Assembly: GCA_002311745.1 (NCBI GenBank)
Contig: DBZL01000031.1
Coordinates: 41,378-105,377 of the forward strand
Source: Phycisphaerales bacterium UBA1161
Lineage (GTDB): Bacteria > Planctomycetota > Phycisphaerae > Tepidisphaerales > Tepidisphaeraceae
DNA length: 64,000 nt
Direction of reading: 5' to 3'
The notes beneath the pieces were generated by a model that made no database searches, had not been told where the DNA came from, and saw only the letters and a program-made list of their open reading frames with translations. Below are positions 1 to 8,114 of this stretch, one piece after another. Position 1 is the first letter of the stretch. Every line of letters starts with the position of its first letter. The position numbers were made by a program, and so were the translations under genes.

Positions 1-1
1 G

Positions 2-3000
2 TTGCTGCTGCTGTGCGGTTTGTCGGCGGTCGTCGTCGGTTACGGCTTCGTGACCGATGCACGTCGCGTCCGCGCCATGGCGGGGGCGTATCTGTCGGAT
101 TTGCTCGGCGCGGACGTGCACATTGGCCGCGCCAGCCTCTCCATCTTCGAAGGACTTCGCTTGGACGACGTGACGGTTCGCGCCGAAGGCGGCTATCAGC
201 CGGATGCCATGATCTTCCACGCGCAGACGCTTCTGGTGCGATACAACCCGGGTGAATTGCTGGCGGGGAAATTGGCGGCGACGCAGATCGTGGCCATCGG
301 TCCGACGGTGATGCTGGTGGAGGACCCGGCGACGGGGCGGTGGAATTATCAGCGCTTGTGGCACGGGACGGGCGTGCCGCCGCGGCACAATGTCGCCTCG
401 ACCGGCCCGACGCTGTTGCCGGAGATCCTTTTGCGCGATGCCCAGGTGGCGTACCTGCAATTGCACGGCGATCGCACGCAGACGGTGGGGCAGTACAGCC
501 TGGAAGGCAGACTTTGGCCGGGGCAGGAACCCGACCAGTACGATTTTGAATTGCAGAGCCGCGGCCGCGAGTCGCTGGGTCCCAGCGTGGATGGGACGCT
601 GAACACGGGCGGCGGTCCGTCGGTGGCCCGCCTGCGGAATTTCACCTTTGGCCCGGACATCAAGACCATGTTGCCCGCGGAGCCGCGGGCGTGGTGTCAG
701 CGGCACGAGCTTCAGGGTCGCGTGGACGTGCCGGAGATGATCTTTAATCCCGGCCGGCCGGGCCAGACGCCCAGCTTCCGCGTCGAGATTGCCCTGAGCA
801 GCGTGGAGCTGGCGGTCAGCCCGCAGGAATGGATGAGCCGCCAGCAGAACCAGAACCTTCTTTGGTTTCACGAGATGCTGGACGGCGCCGCGGCGGGGCA
901 GTGGATGCCCGCGGACTCGATCCCGACGTTGCGCCGCTTGAGCACGCCCGAGCCGGTGCACCTGCGGCAGGTGTCCGGCTCGCTGGTCTTCACCCAAAAG
1001 GGGATCGGGCTCAAGGGGATCAACGGGCGTCTGGAAAACAACTGGTTCAACGTAGATGGTCAGATCGCGGGGTACTCGCCGGACGCGGCCGCCAGGATCA
1101 CGGCCTCATCGCTGGAAGGTCACGATCTGGACATCCCCGCCTGGTCGCCGACCTACGCCGGTTCGCTGCCGCCGGAGGTGCAGGAGATTTACGAGCGCCT
1201 GCATCCGCAGGGCACGTGCGGCGTATCGGTGACGGTCGACCGCAAGCAGGCGGGCGGACGCCTCAACGTCACCGGCCAGATCGACATCCGCGACGGGCAG
1301 TTCCGTTTCAGCGATTTTCCGTATCTTCTGTCCGGCTCAACGGGGACGATCCTGATCGGTCGCGATCCGATCACGAAGATGAACGGCATCCGGATCGTGA
1401 ACGTGCACGGTCACGGCTTGGGCGGGGGGCCCAACGAATATGCCACCATTGCCCTGGACGGGTTCATCGGCCCGCTGGATCAGGTGGCGGGGGTGTGGAT
1501 CGACGTACGCGGCAAGGGCCTAAGCAGCGAGCCGGCCATCCGCGCTGCCCTGCCCCCGCCGGTGGATCGCGCCCTGCGGCTGTTCGACCCGGTCGGCAAC
1601 GGCGAGCTGCCCAAATTCCACGGCGACATCACCTGCCACATCCAGCGCCCCATCGGCCCGCACAAACGCTGGACGTTTGACACGGACGTGACCCTGGATC
1701 GGGCCGATGGAACGCTGGTCTACTTTCCGTACCCGCTGAGAAATCTGTCGGGGCGGCTGGAGGTTCGCGAGCGGCAGTTGAACATCGTCGGCGCGCGCAT
1801 GACGCGCGGGGATGCGACGCTGGCCATCGACGGCAAGGTGACGTGGAAAAACAGCGCGAGCCCACCCAGCACCCGACGCGCCGGCCCGGACCTGCAAATC
1901 GTCGCCAGAAATCTGCCCCTGGATGACGACCTGAAGAGCGCCCTGCCCGCCCAGCAGCGCGATTGGCTGCAGAAGCTCGGGGCGCAAGGAAAATTGGACA
2001 TCGACGGCCGGGTGTTCCCGGCCCAGCCGGGAGCCGCCCCTTCGGACGCCGAGGTGGATTACGCCTTCGACGGCAAACTGCGCGACGGCAGCTTGTGGCC
2101 GGTGGATGGGACGTTCGCCCTGTCCAACATGACCGGCCGCCTCCGCGTCACCAACGGCCAATTCACGTTGGACGACGTGACCGCCCGGCGCGGCAGCGGC
2201 ACGGTGACTGGCCGCGTGGGAATCTCCTGGGGCGGCGCCGCGCCGCACATCAGCGTTTCGGGCTCGGCCCAGCAATTGCCCATGGACGCGACGTTGTACA
2301 AGCTGCTGCCGCCCGATGCCCGCCAGTCGTGGGATGACGTCCAGCCGCAGGGTACGGTCGATGCCACAGCGAGCTTCGAATCGGGGATCGGGGACTCCAG
2401 CGCCGCCAGTTCGCCGTCGCCGCGATGGGATTTGCAGATTCGTCCGCGCGACTTGGCCGTGACGCCCGCGGTGTTTCCGTATCGCATCGAACATCTCAGC
2501 GGCCTGCTCGACATCTCGCCTCAGAAGGTGACCCTAAGCGATGTCAACGGCCGCCATGGTCCGACGGCCGTCCGGCTTTCCGGGAATGCGAACCTAGGCG
2601 CGCAACCGCAGTGGATGTTGAAATTGTCGGCCAGTCCCGTGGCGGTGGATGACGATCTGGTTCGGGCCGCCCCCCAGATCGTCTCGGAAGTGATCAAATC
2701 GCTCAAGCTGCAAGGGCAATTCGCCATCGAATTCACTCGCCTGGCGTATCGGCCCGTGCCCGCGGCCCAGCGCACCGCCAGCGCGACCACGCAAAAGTCC
2801 CCGGCCGCAGACCTGGATTTTGCCGCGACGATCACGCTTAGCGGCGCGGCGATGGATGTGGGCCTGCCGGCCACGGACATCGCCGGCACGATCGACTTGG
2901 CCGGTCTGGTCCGCGACGGAAAATTGCAGCGCCTGGGGGCGCGCCTCTCGGCCCAGAAGCTGCAGCTGGCCGGACGGCCGGCCACGAATTTCTCCGCCGA

Positions 3001-3673
3001 ATTGGCCAAGGCGTCCGATGAGCCGGTGGTGCAAATCTCTCGCGTCGGCGGCCAATTTGCCGGCGGCGATCTGGGCGGAGACGGGCAATTCTCCTACGGC
3101 GACACCGGCCCGGTCCGCTACGATTTTGGCCTGGTCCTGCGCGACGCGGACGTGCAGCAATTGACGCCCGCATCCGACAAGCCGATCAACGGCCGCCTCA
3201 CCGCCTCCGTGCGCTTGGGCGGAGTTTTGGACGATCCCTCCAGCCGCCGCGGCCACGGCGACGTCCACGTCGTCGGCCAATCCATGTACAACCTCCCCGT
3301 CCTCCTGGGCCTGCTGCAGATCACCAACCTGACCCTGCCCGTCTCCAGCCCCTTTTCCGAGGCCAACACGCGCTACAGCATCGACGGCCAGACCGTCACC
3401 TTCGAGCAGATCACACTCAAGAGCAAAGACACGTCGATGTCCGGCAGCGGCACCTTGGATTTCGCCGCCAAGAAGGTGAGTTTGTGGTTCGTGACGGATG
3501 ATCCGAACCTCATGCAACTGCCCGTGGTCGGCCCGCTGATCCATGGGGCCAAGCAGGAACTGCTGCGCATCCACGTCAGCGGCACGATCCAGCAGCCCAA
3601 GGTCTCGGCCGCCAGCTTCAACACTGTCACCACGACCGTCGATCAGGTGCTTCGCGAGGGCGGGCAGAAGTAA
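2..3673 (+). CDS. AsmA/YhdP-like large envelope protein, 5' end outside window
   Basis: About 1,223 residues are visible; the reading frame is open to the window edge, so the true start probably lies upstream. The visible N-terminus is a hydrophobic segment (residues 1-17, leucine/valine rich) suited to a single inner-membrane anchor. It is followed by a long beta-rich region with repeated patterns such as GTLDFAAKKVSL and SGTIQQPKVS near the C-terminus, typical of the AsmA C-terminal domain. Family members (AsmA, TamB, YhdP) are anchored in the inner membrane, span the periplasm and are linked to phospholipid transport to the outer membrane. The family call rests on length, anchor and C-terminal pattern; the exact subfamily is uncertain. 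Confidence 0.7.
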   Translation: MLLLCGLSAVVVGYGFVTDARRVRAMAGAYLSDLLGADVHIGRASLSIFEGLRLDDVTVRAEGGYQPDAMIFHAQTLLVRYNPGELLAGKLAATQIVAIGPTVMLVEDPATGRWNYQRLWHGTGVPPRHNVASTGPTLLPEILLRDAQVAYLQLHGDRTQTVGQYSLEGRLWPGQEPDQYDFELQSRGRESLGPSVDGTLNTGGGPSVARLRNFTFGPDIKTMLPAEPRAWCQRHELQGRVDVPEMIFNPGRPGQTPSFRVEIALSSVELAVSPQEWMSRQQNQNLLWFHEMLDGAAAGQWMPADSIPTLRRLSTPEPVHLRQVSGSLVFTQKGIGLKGINGRLENNWFNVDGQIAGYSPDAAARITASSLEGHDLDIPAWSPTYAGSLPPEVQEIYERLHPQGTCGVSVTVDRKQAGGRLNVTGQIDIRDGQFRFSDFPYLLSGSTGTILIGRDPITKMNGIRIVNVHGHGLGGGPNEYATIALDGFIGPLDQVAGVWIDVRGKGLSSEPAIRAALPPPVDRALRLFDPVGNGELPKFHGDITCHIQRPIGPHKRWTFDTDVTLDRADGTLVYFPYPLRNLSGRLEVRERQLNIVGARMTRGDATLAIDGKVTWKNSASPPSTRRAGPDLQIVARNLPLDDDLKSALPAQQRDWLQKLGAQGKLDIDGRVFPAQPGAAPSDAEVDYAFDGKLRDGSLWPVDGTFALSNMTGRLRVTNGQFTLDDVTARRGSGTVTGRVGISWGGAAPHISVSGSAQQLPMDATLYKLLPPDARQSWDDVQPQGTVDATASFESGIGDSSAASSPSPRWDLQIRPRDLAVTPAVFPYRIEHLSGLLDISPQKVTLSDVNGRHGPTAVRLSGNANLGAQPQWMLKLSASPVAVDDDLVRAAPQIVSEVIKSLKLQGQFAIEFTRLAYRPVPAAQRTASATTQKSPAADLDFAATITLSGAAMDVGLPATDIAGTIDLAGLVRDGKLQRLGARLSAQKLQLAGRPATNFSAELAKASDEPVVQISRVGGQFAGGDLGGDGQFSYGDTGPVRYDFGLVLRDADVQQLTPASDKPINGRLTASVRLGGVLDDPSSRRGHGDVHVVGQSMYNLPVLLGLLQITNLTLPVSSPFSEANTRYSIDGQTVTFEQITLKSKDTSMSGSGTLDFAAKKVSLWFVTDDPNLMQLPVVGPLIHGAKQELLRIHVSGTIQQPKVSAASFNTVTTTVDQVLREGGQK

Positions 3674-3931
3674 CCGCCCGCTGTCGTTTATCGTCCCGCG
3701 AACTTGGGCCGCGCGCAGCGGGGGGGCCTCTGGTCATGCGGCCGGAGGATGGACGGCGACGTTGACGCTGAGTAGACTGCCAAATCGGATGAAGGAGATC
3801 AGGCGCTGCACCGCCGCCTGTTCGCGGCATTTTTCAGGGGGCTTGTACCTCTTAGAAAGTTCCCCTGTCTCGTCCTTTTTTGAACCTGAGGGAAAACTAC
3901 TTTCCATTTCTCCAACAGAAAGGATTAAACC

Positions 3932-4516
3932 ATGAAAACGTACATGGGCATCTTCTTGTCTGCATTCGGATGCTTGCTCATGACCGGATGCATGACGTCC
4001 CATCAGAAAGCGACGATGGACGCCACCGCATTTACCCAGCCGCTTCCGGCCATCCACGTTATGCCGGTGATTGACGCTCGCTCCGACAGGTCCGGCGAGC
4101 TCGATCCCGGTGATCTCCAGCGCCTCCGCGACTTTATGAAGGGAAAGCTCGAGGACAAGGGATATCAGACCGTCGTTGTTGACACCTGGAAAACCGCGGC
4201 GACCACTTGTCCCGACAGGGAGTTGAGCGTGGCGGAGCTGGTCCAACAGGCGCCGCCGGATGCAAAGATGCTGATGGTCCTCACCGTCACCAATGTGCAG
4301 GATGTTTATGCGGGTATCAGCACATCGTATTCTATCACCGGCACGTTTAACGCGATCGACTGCGCCAAGGGAGCCAGCATCTGGAAAGTGACCGGCACGG
4401 GAAGCCACGGCACGGGCGGCATCATCGGCTCGGCCATCGGACAGGCTGACAAGAGACTGGAAGCGCAAACGGCGCTGGGAAATGTTCTCTCGGACTTCCC
4501 GGAAAATAAGAAGTAA
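3932..4516 (+). CDS. Putative lipoprotein of unknown function
   Basis: A 194-residue protein with a typical lipoprotein signal: charged start MKTY, hydrophobic core and a lipobox LMTGC with the acylated Cys near residue 20. An AGAAAGGA-type ribosome binding site precedes the ATG. The mature part has a short alpha/beta region and a glycine-rich stretch (TGSHGTGGIIGSAIGQ) that could form a hydrophobic hairpin. I do not recognise the family; the size and the central LMVLTVTNVQ segment recall lipoproteins that assist envelope assembly, but this is only a resemblance. A prolipoprotein diacylglyceryl transferase gene lies elsewhere in the window (21883-22716). Confidence 0.6.
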   Translation: MKTYMGIFLSAFGCLLMTGCMTSHQKATMDATAFTQPLPAIHVMPVIDARSDRSGELDPGDLQRLRDFMKGKLEDKGYQTVVVDTWKTAATTCPDRELSVAELVQQAPPDAKMLMVLTVTNVQDVYAGISTSYSITGTFNAIDCAKGASIWKVTGTGSHGTGGIIGSAIGQADKRLEAQTALGNVLSDFPENKK

Positions 4517-4947
4517 TTCGAGTGGTCTATTCAAATAGGTCGCGCGAGCTTCACACGATCACGTTCGAATGGCCGTCAGGCGATGAACGCAAGTGACCGC
4601 GAGGGAGCCGTCGGCGACGGCGAAGCCAACGCGCTTGGTTGAGCCGGGATCGCATAAACGGATCGCATAAACGGGACGGCTCTGAATTTTCACCGTGCTT
4701 CCGAAATTCAGAGCCATCCCGCTTTTCTCCGCGCTTTTTTCCGCTCCGCTTTTTTCCCTCCGTCCCGCTTTTTTCCCCCGAAAAATTGCCGGCCGATGCC
4801 AAATTCCTTTTCGTTCCGAGCGCCTGGCCATAACGTCGTTATTTCAATAAGCCCGTTGTTTTCGCGGCAAGCCAAGCCCGTGCAGAGACTTAGCGCGATT
4901 TCTCAAAGGTTACATTTCACATTTCACGTCTTCACGTTTCAGTCTTT
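4517..4947. other. Intergenic region with hairpin and short tandem repeats
   Basis: No convincing gene. It holds a 13-bp tandem duplication (ggatcgcataaac, about 4648-4673), a long hairpin (separate entry) and then several spaced copies of a ccgcttttt-like unit between 4718 and 4790. Short frames on both strands here are low-complexity and lack ribosome binding sites. Confidence 0.6.
4672..4721. terminator. Hairpin with 18-bp arms followed by T-runs
   Basis: The arms 4672-4689 and 4704-4721 (cgggacggctctgaattt and its complement, one mismatch) enclose a 14-base loop. Repeated T-runs follow on the + strand, so this could terminate the transcript of the upstream lipoprotein gene. The stem is longer than a usual terminator and may also be a small repeat element. 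Confidence 0.5.
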
Positions 4948-6066
4948 TCACGCCAGATCGCACAGGATGCGGCAGCCTTCGCGTAACTTCTCATCCGTGG
5001 TGGCGTAGCTGATGCGGAAATGCGTGTCGCGCTCGGAAAACACGTTGCCGGGAATGATCAGGACGTTTCGCTGGATGGCCTGGGTGACAAAGTCGGTTCC
5101 GCTCAATCCGCGCGGGGCCTGGGGGAAGAGGTAGAACGCGCCTTGCGGCTGGGCGAACTCAAACTTGGCGGACAGACTTGCGCAGACCAAATCGCGCTTG
5201 CGGCGATACGCGGCGACGGCTTGGTCCATGGGCACGTCCAGGGCCGTCAGGGCTGCCTCCTGCAGTGGGGCGGGGGCGCAGACGAACGTGTATTGCTGCA
5301 GCTTGGTCATCTGCGCGATGACGGGCTCGGGGCCGGCCGCGTAGCCCAAGCGCCAGCCGGTCATCGCGTGGCTCTTGGAAAATCCGCGAAGCACCAGCGT
5401 GTGCTCGTACCATTTCGCCGGGCTGAGCGACCCGCCGGGGGCGTCGTACAAAAACGACTGGTAAATCTCGTCCGAAACCAGCAGCAGGTGATGCTTGGCG
5501 GCGATGCGCACGGCATCCAGCACCTCATGCTGGGTCATGACGATGCCCGTCGGGTTGCTGGGGCTGGCCAGGATCAGCAGCTTGCAACGCGAGGTGATGG
5601 CCTTTTCCACGCGGTCCGCGTGAAAGCGGAAATCGGGATAGCTGTCGACGAGGACCGGCTTTCCGCCGGCCATCGTCAGCAGGTGCTTGTACATGACGAA
5701 GTACGGGTCGAGGAAGACGGCCTCGTCGCCGGGGTCGATGGTGGCCAGGATGGCCAGAAAAAGTCCGCCGCTGACGCCGCTGGTGATAAGGACATCGCCG
5801 ACGTCGCGGCCGAATTCCGCCCCAAGGTCGCGGCGCAGGCGATCGCGCAGCGGGGCGATTCCCTGGGTCTGGGTGTAGCGGTTGTGTCCGGCCACGATGG
5901 CGTTGATGGCGGTGGATTTGCAGGCGTCGGGCACGTCAAAATCGGGCTGGCCGATGGAGAGGTTGATCGGGTCCTTCATCGCCGCCGCCAAGTCGAAGAC
6001 CTTGCGGATGCCGGAAGCATCAACGGCCAAGGCGCGTCGCGAAACAATGTGATCGGCGAAAGACAT
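4948..6066 (-). CDS. Class I/II pyridoxal-phosphate aminotransferase
   Basis: A 372-residue fold-type I aminotransferase. The substrate-binding start (NLSIGQPDFDVP), the ASPSNPTG motif, the DEIYQSF motif and the PLP-lysine segment SKSHAMTGWRLGY with its arginine are all readable. Length fits the aspartate/aromatic/alanine aminotransferase group; the donor and acceptor cannot be told from sequence. I take the ATG at 6066 (MSFADHIVSRR). A longer frame upstream would translate the Ala-rich tail of the neighbouring gene out of frame and gives only Pro/Arg-rich nonsense. It lies downstream of the small basic protein gene on the same strand, with a palindrome between them. Confidence 0.9.
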   Translation of the reverse strand: MSFADHIVSRRALAVDASGIRKVFDLAAAMKDPINLSIGQPDFDVPDACKSTAINAIVAGHNRYTQTQGIAPLRDRLRRDLGAEFGRDVGDVLITSGVSGGLFLAILATIDPGDEAVFLDPYFVMYKHLLTMAGGKPVLVDSYPDFRFHADRVEKAITSRCKLLILASPSNPTGIVMTQHEVLDAVRIAAKHHLLLVSDEIYQSFLYDAPGGSLSPAKWYEHTLVLRGFSKSHAMTGWRLGYAAGPEPVIAQMTKLQQYTFVCAPAPLQEAALTALDVPMDQAVAAYRRKRDLVCASLSAKFEFAQPQGAFYLFPQAPRGLSGTDFVTQAIQRNVLIIPGNVFSERDTHFRISYATTDEKLREGCRILCDLA

Positions 6067-6104
6067 GGCCGGTGAACCCGAAACTCCCCATGCACATGCC
6101 GAAG

Positions 6105-6124
6105 CCCCGCATGTACATGCGGGG
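6105..6124. repeat. 20-bp perfect palindrome, copy 1
   Basis: A self-complementary sequence, ccccgcatg-ta-catgcgggg, abuts the stop codon of the small basic protein gene. The same 20 bases recur at 18562-18581 at the 3' end of glnA. It may act as a terminator or mRNA stabiliser, but no T-run follows on the minus strand. Confidence 0.75.
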
Positions 6125-6484
6125 TTACGCCCGCTTCTTGGCGGGCGTGGCGGGGGCGGCGGCCTTGGCGGCGCCCGGGGCGGCCTTGGCGGCTGCGGCG
6201 GCGCCCTTGGCCTCTTTGCCAGCCGGTGCGGCGGGGGCGGCGCCCGCCACGGCTCCAGGGGCGGCGGGGGCGGTGCCGGCAGCGGCGGTCGCTTCGGCCT
6301 CTTCCTTGGCCGGGCCCTTGGCCACCGCTTGCTTGCGATGTTCCACCTTCGGCAAGCCAAAGACGCTCTTGGATTCGTCCCAACGCTCCTCTTCGGCCAG
6401 TTTGTCCAGACGTTCGGTGCGCGTCAGGACGTTGCGATGACGAACCAGCGCGTCGGCGCCCTTTAAACTGCGATCCAGCGACAT
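6125..6484 (-). CDS. Small basic protein, TIGR04137-like, with Ala/Pro/Lys tail
   Basis: 119 residues. The first 50 (start MSLDRSLKGADALVRHRNVL, then TRTERLDKLAEEERW and VFGLPKV) match what I recall of the small basic protein family TIGR04137, found in Planctomycetes, Verrucomicrobia and Chlamydiae. Residues 60-119 form a low-complexity alanine/proline/lysine tail like those of histone-like or nucleic-acid-binding proteins. The family's function is unknown to me. It is useful as a lineage marker. The gene precedes the aminotransferase on the same strand. Confidence 0.75.
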   Translation of the reverse strand: MSLDRSLKGADALVRHRNVLTRTERLDKLAEEERWDESKSVFGLPKVEHRKQAVAKGPAKEEAEATAAAGTAPAAPGAVAGAAPAAPAGKEAKGAAAAAKAAPGAAKAAAPATPAKKRA

Positions 6485-6594
6485 GGCGTTACCTCATCTC
6501 AGAGTCAGCAATGATAGTGCAATGGGCGGTGGGACACAACCCGCCCTTGCGGCTGGCGGGGCGGCGGGCGATCATACGACTCTTTGCGAAATTT

Positions 6595-7347
6595 ATGACC
6601 GAGCCGCCGCTGTTTTCCATCGTCACGTGCAGCATCGATCCCGCGAAATTCACGCGCGTGACGGAGATGTACCACCAGGTACTGGCCGGCCAGGCGCACG
6701 AAGTGGTGGGGATTCACGACGCCCGCTCGTTGGCCGAGGGGTACAACCGCGGCATCGAGGCGGCCCGCGGTCAGATCATCATCTTCAGCCACGACGACGT
6801 GGAATTTCTTTGCCCCATCGGCGATCGCATCGTGACGCATTTGCAGGATTACGACCTGCTGGGGGTTGCGGGGGCGACGCGGCTGGAGCATCCGATGTGG
6901 AGCTACGCCGGTCCGCCCTACATCTACGGGCAGGTGGCCAACGGAAATTCGGATGGGACGTTCAACGTGGAGATTTTCGCCACGCCGCTGCGGGTCAAGG
7001 GCGGCATCGTGGTGATGGACGGGCTGTGTTTGATCGCGCATCGCCGCGTGCTGGAAAAAGTGCAGTTCGACGCCGAGCGGTTCACCGGGTTTCATTTGTA
7101 CGACACCGATTTCACCTTTTCGGCGCATTTGGCGGGATTTCGTCTGGCGGTGTGCTGCGATCTGCCCATGATCCATTATTCTCGGGGGCTCATCAACGCC
7201 GACTGGCACCGGTACGCGGAACGGTTCTACGCCAAGCGAAGCGAGCACATCGAGCCGTACCGCCGGCGCCGATTCCGCGTCTGCGAGATCCAGGTGCACA
7301 CCAAGCAGGACGTTCTGGAAGTGATGACGCCGCCGCACTGGACCTGA
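6595..7347 (+). CDS. GT-A glycosyltransferase-like protein (Glyco_tranf_2_5 type)
   Basis: 250 residues. The N-terminus FSIVTCSIDPAKF, the central EGYNRGIEAARGQIIIFSHDDV with a DD metal-binding pair, and a later GFHLYDTDF motif fit the GT-A-like group that includes the StrF domain. It would transfer a sugar to a cell-surface or secreted glycan; donor and acceptor are unknown. The ATG at 6595 lies just before the first strand; an in-frame ATG at 6511 would add 28 residues without known motifs. Three bases separate its stop from the next gene, so the two are probably cotranscribed. Confidence 0.75.
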   Translation: MTEPPLFSIVTCSIDPAKFTRVTEMYHQVLAGQAHEVVGIHDARSLAEGYNRGIEAARGQIIIFSHDDVEFLCPIGDRIVTHLQDYDLLGVAGATRLEHPMWSYAGPPYIYGQVANGNSDGTFNVEIFATPLRVKGGIVVMDGLCLIAHRRVLEKVQFDAERFTGFHLYDTDFTFSAHLAGFRLAVCCDLPMIHYSRGLINADWHRYAERFYAKRSEHIEPYRRRRFRVCEIQVHTKQDVLEVMTPPHWT

Positions 7348-7350
7348 CGC

Positions 7351-8064
7351 ATGGCCAAGACGTTTAAACACTCGGGCGATCTGGGCGATATCATCTTCGC
7401 GCTGCCGGCGGTGCGGGCGCTGGGTGGCGGAATCCTATACCTGGATCCGGACGGCGGATTCAGCAACTCGCTGGTGATGAAGTTCGCCGACAAGATCCGC
7501 ACCAAGCTCAACGCCGAGGCGATCGAATCTCTCAAGCCCCTGCTGCTGCAGCAGCCGTACATCCAGGAAGTGCGGCACTGGCACGGCGAGGCGGTGGATT
7601 ACAACCTGGACGAATTCCGCCGGCACATCAGCTTCAACAATTTGAGCGATTCGCACTTGGCGGCGTTTGGACTGCCGCTGGGCGAGCGCGACACGGCGTG
7701 GCTGAGCGTGGCCGACCCGATCCGCGTCGAGGGCCGGCCCATCGTCATCAACCGCAGCGTGCGCTATCACGGCAATTACGGGTTTTGGGAATCCAATCTT
7801 CCGCAACTGAAGCGCTTCGCCATCTTCGTCGGATACCCCAAGGAGCACGAGATTTTCCAGTACACGTTCGGGCACGAGCTGCCGTACTTTGCGACGCCCG
7901 ATGTGCTGACGCTGGCGCGGGTGATTGCGGGGTGCGAACAGTTCGTGGGCAATCAGGGGCTGCCGCACGCCATCGCCGAGGGGCTGAAGAAGAATCTCAT
8001 CCACGAGATGTATCGGGTCTATCCGTCGGCGGTGTTCCAGCGGCCGGGAACGCGGTACGTCTAG
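7351..8064 (+). CDS. GT-B/heptosyltransferase-like protein of unknown specificity
   Basis: 237 residues. The start AKTFKHSGDLGDIIFALPAV resembles the first strand-loop-helix of GT-B enzymes such as ADP-heptose transferases, and the C-terminal FVGNQGLPHAIAEGL resembles their nucleotide-binding end. The protein is shorter than full GT9 enzymes (about 330-350 residues) and the middle is not recognisable. The tight spacing after the GT-A gene supports a joint role in building a surface polysaccharide. The glycosyltransferase call is an inference from motifs. Confidence 0.5.
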   Translation: MAKTFKHSGDLGDIIFALPAVRALGGGILYLDPDGGFSNSLVMKFADKIRTKLNAEAIESLKPLLLQQPYIQEVRHWHGEAVDYNLDEFRRHISFNNLSDSHLAAFGLPLGERDTAWLSVADPIRVEGRPIVINRSVRYHGNYGFWESNLPQLKRFAIFVGYPKEHEIFQYTFGHELPYFATPDVLTLARVIAGCEQFVGNQGLPHAIAEGLKKNLIHEMYRVYPSAVFQRPGTRYV

Positions 8065-8114
8065 TGATGGGCCGAGCGGCTCGTCCTCGATCCGGTCCGC
8101 GCAGTTCACGCCCT

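Noticed and set aside
6064..6360. N-terminal extension of the aminotransferase
   Set aside because: It reads the Ala-rich tail of the small basic protein gene out of frame and gives Pro/Arg runs; the family starts at MSFADH.
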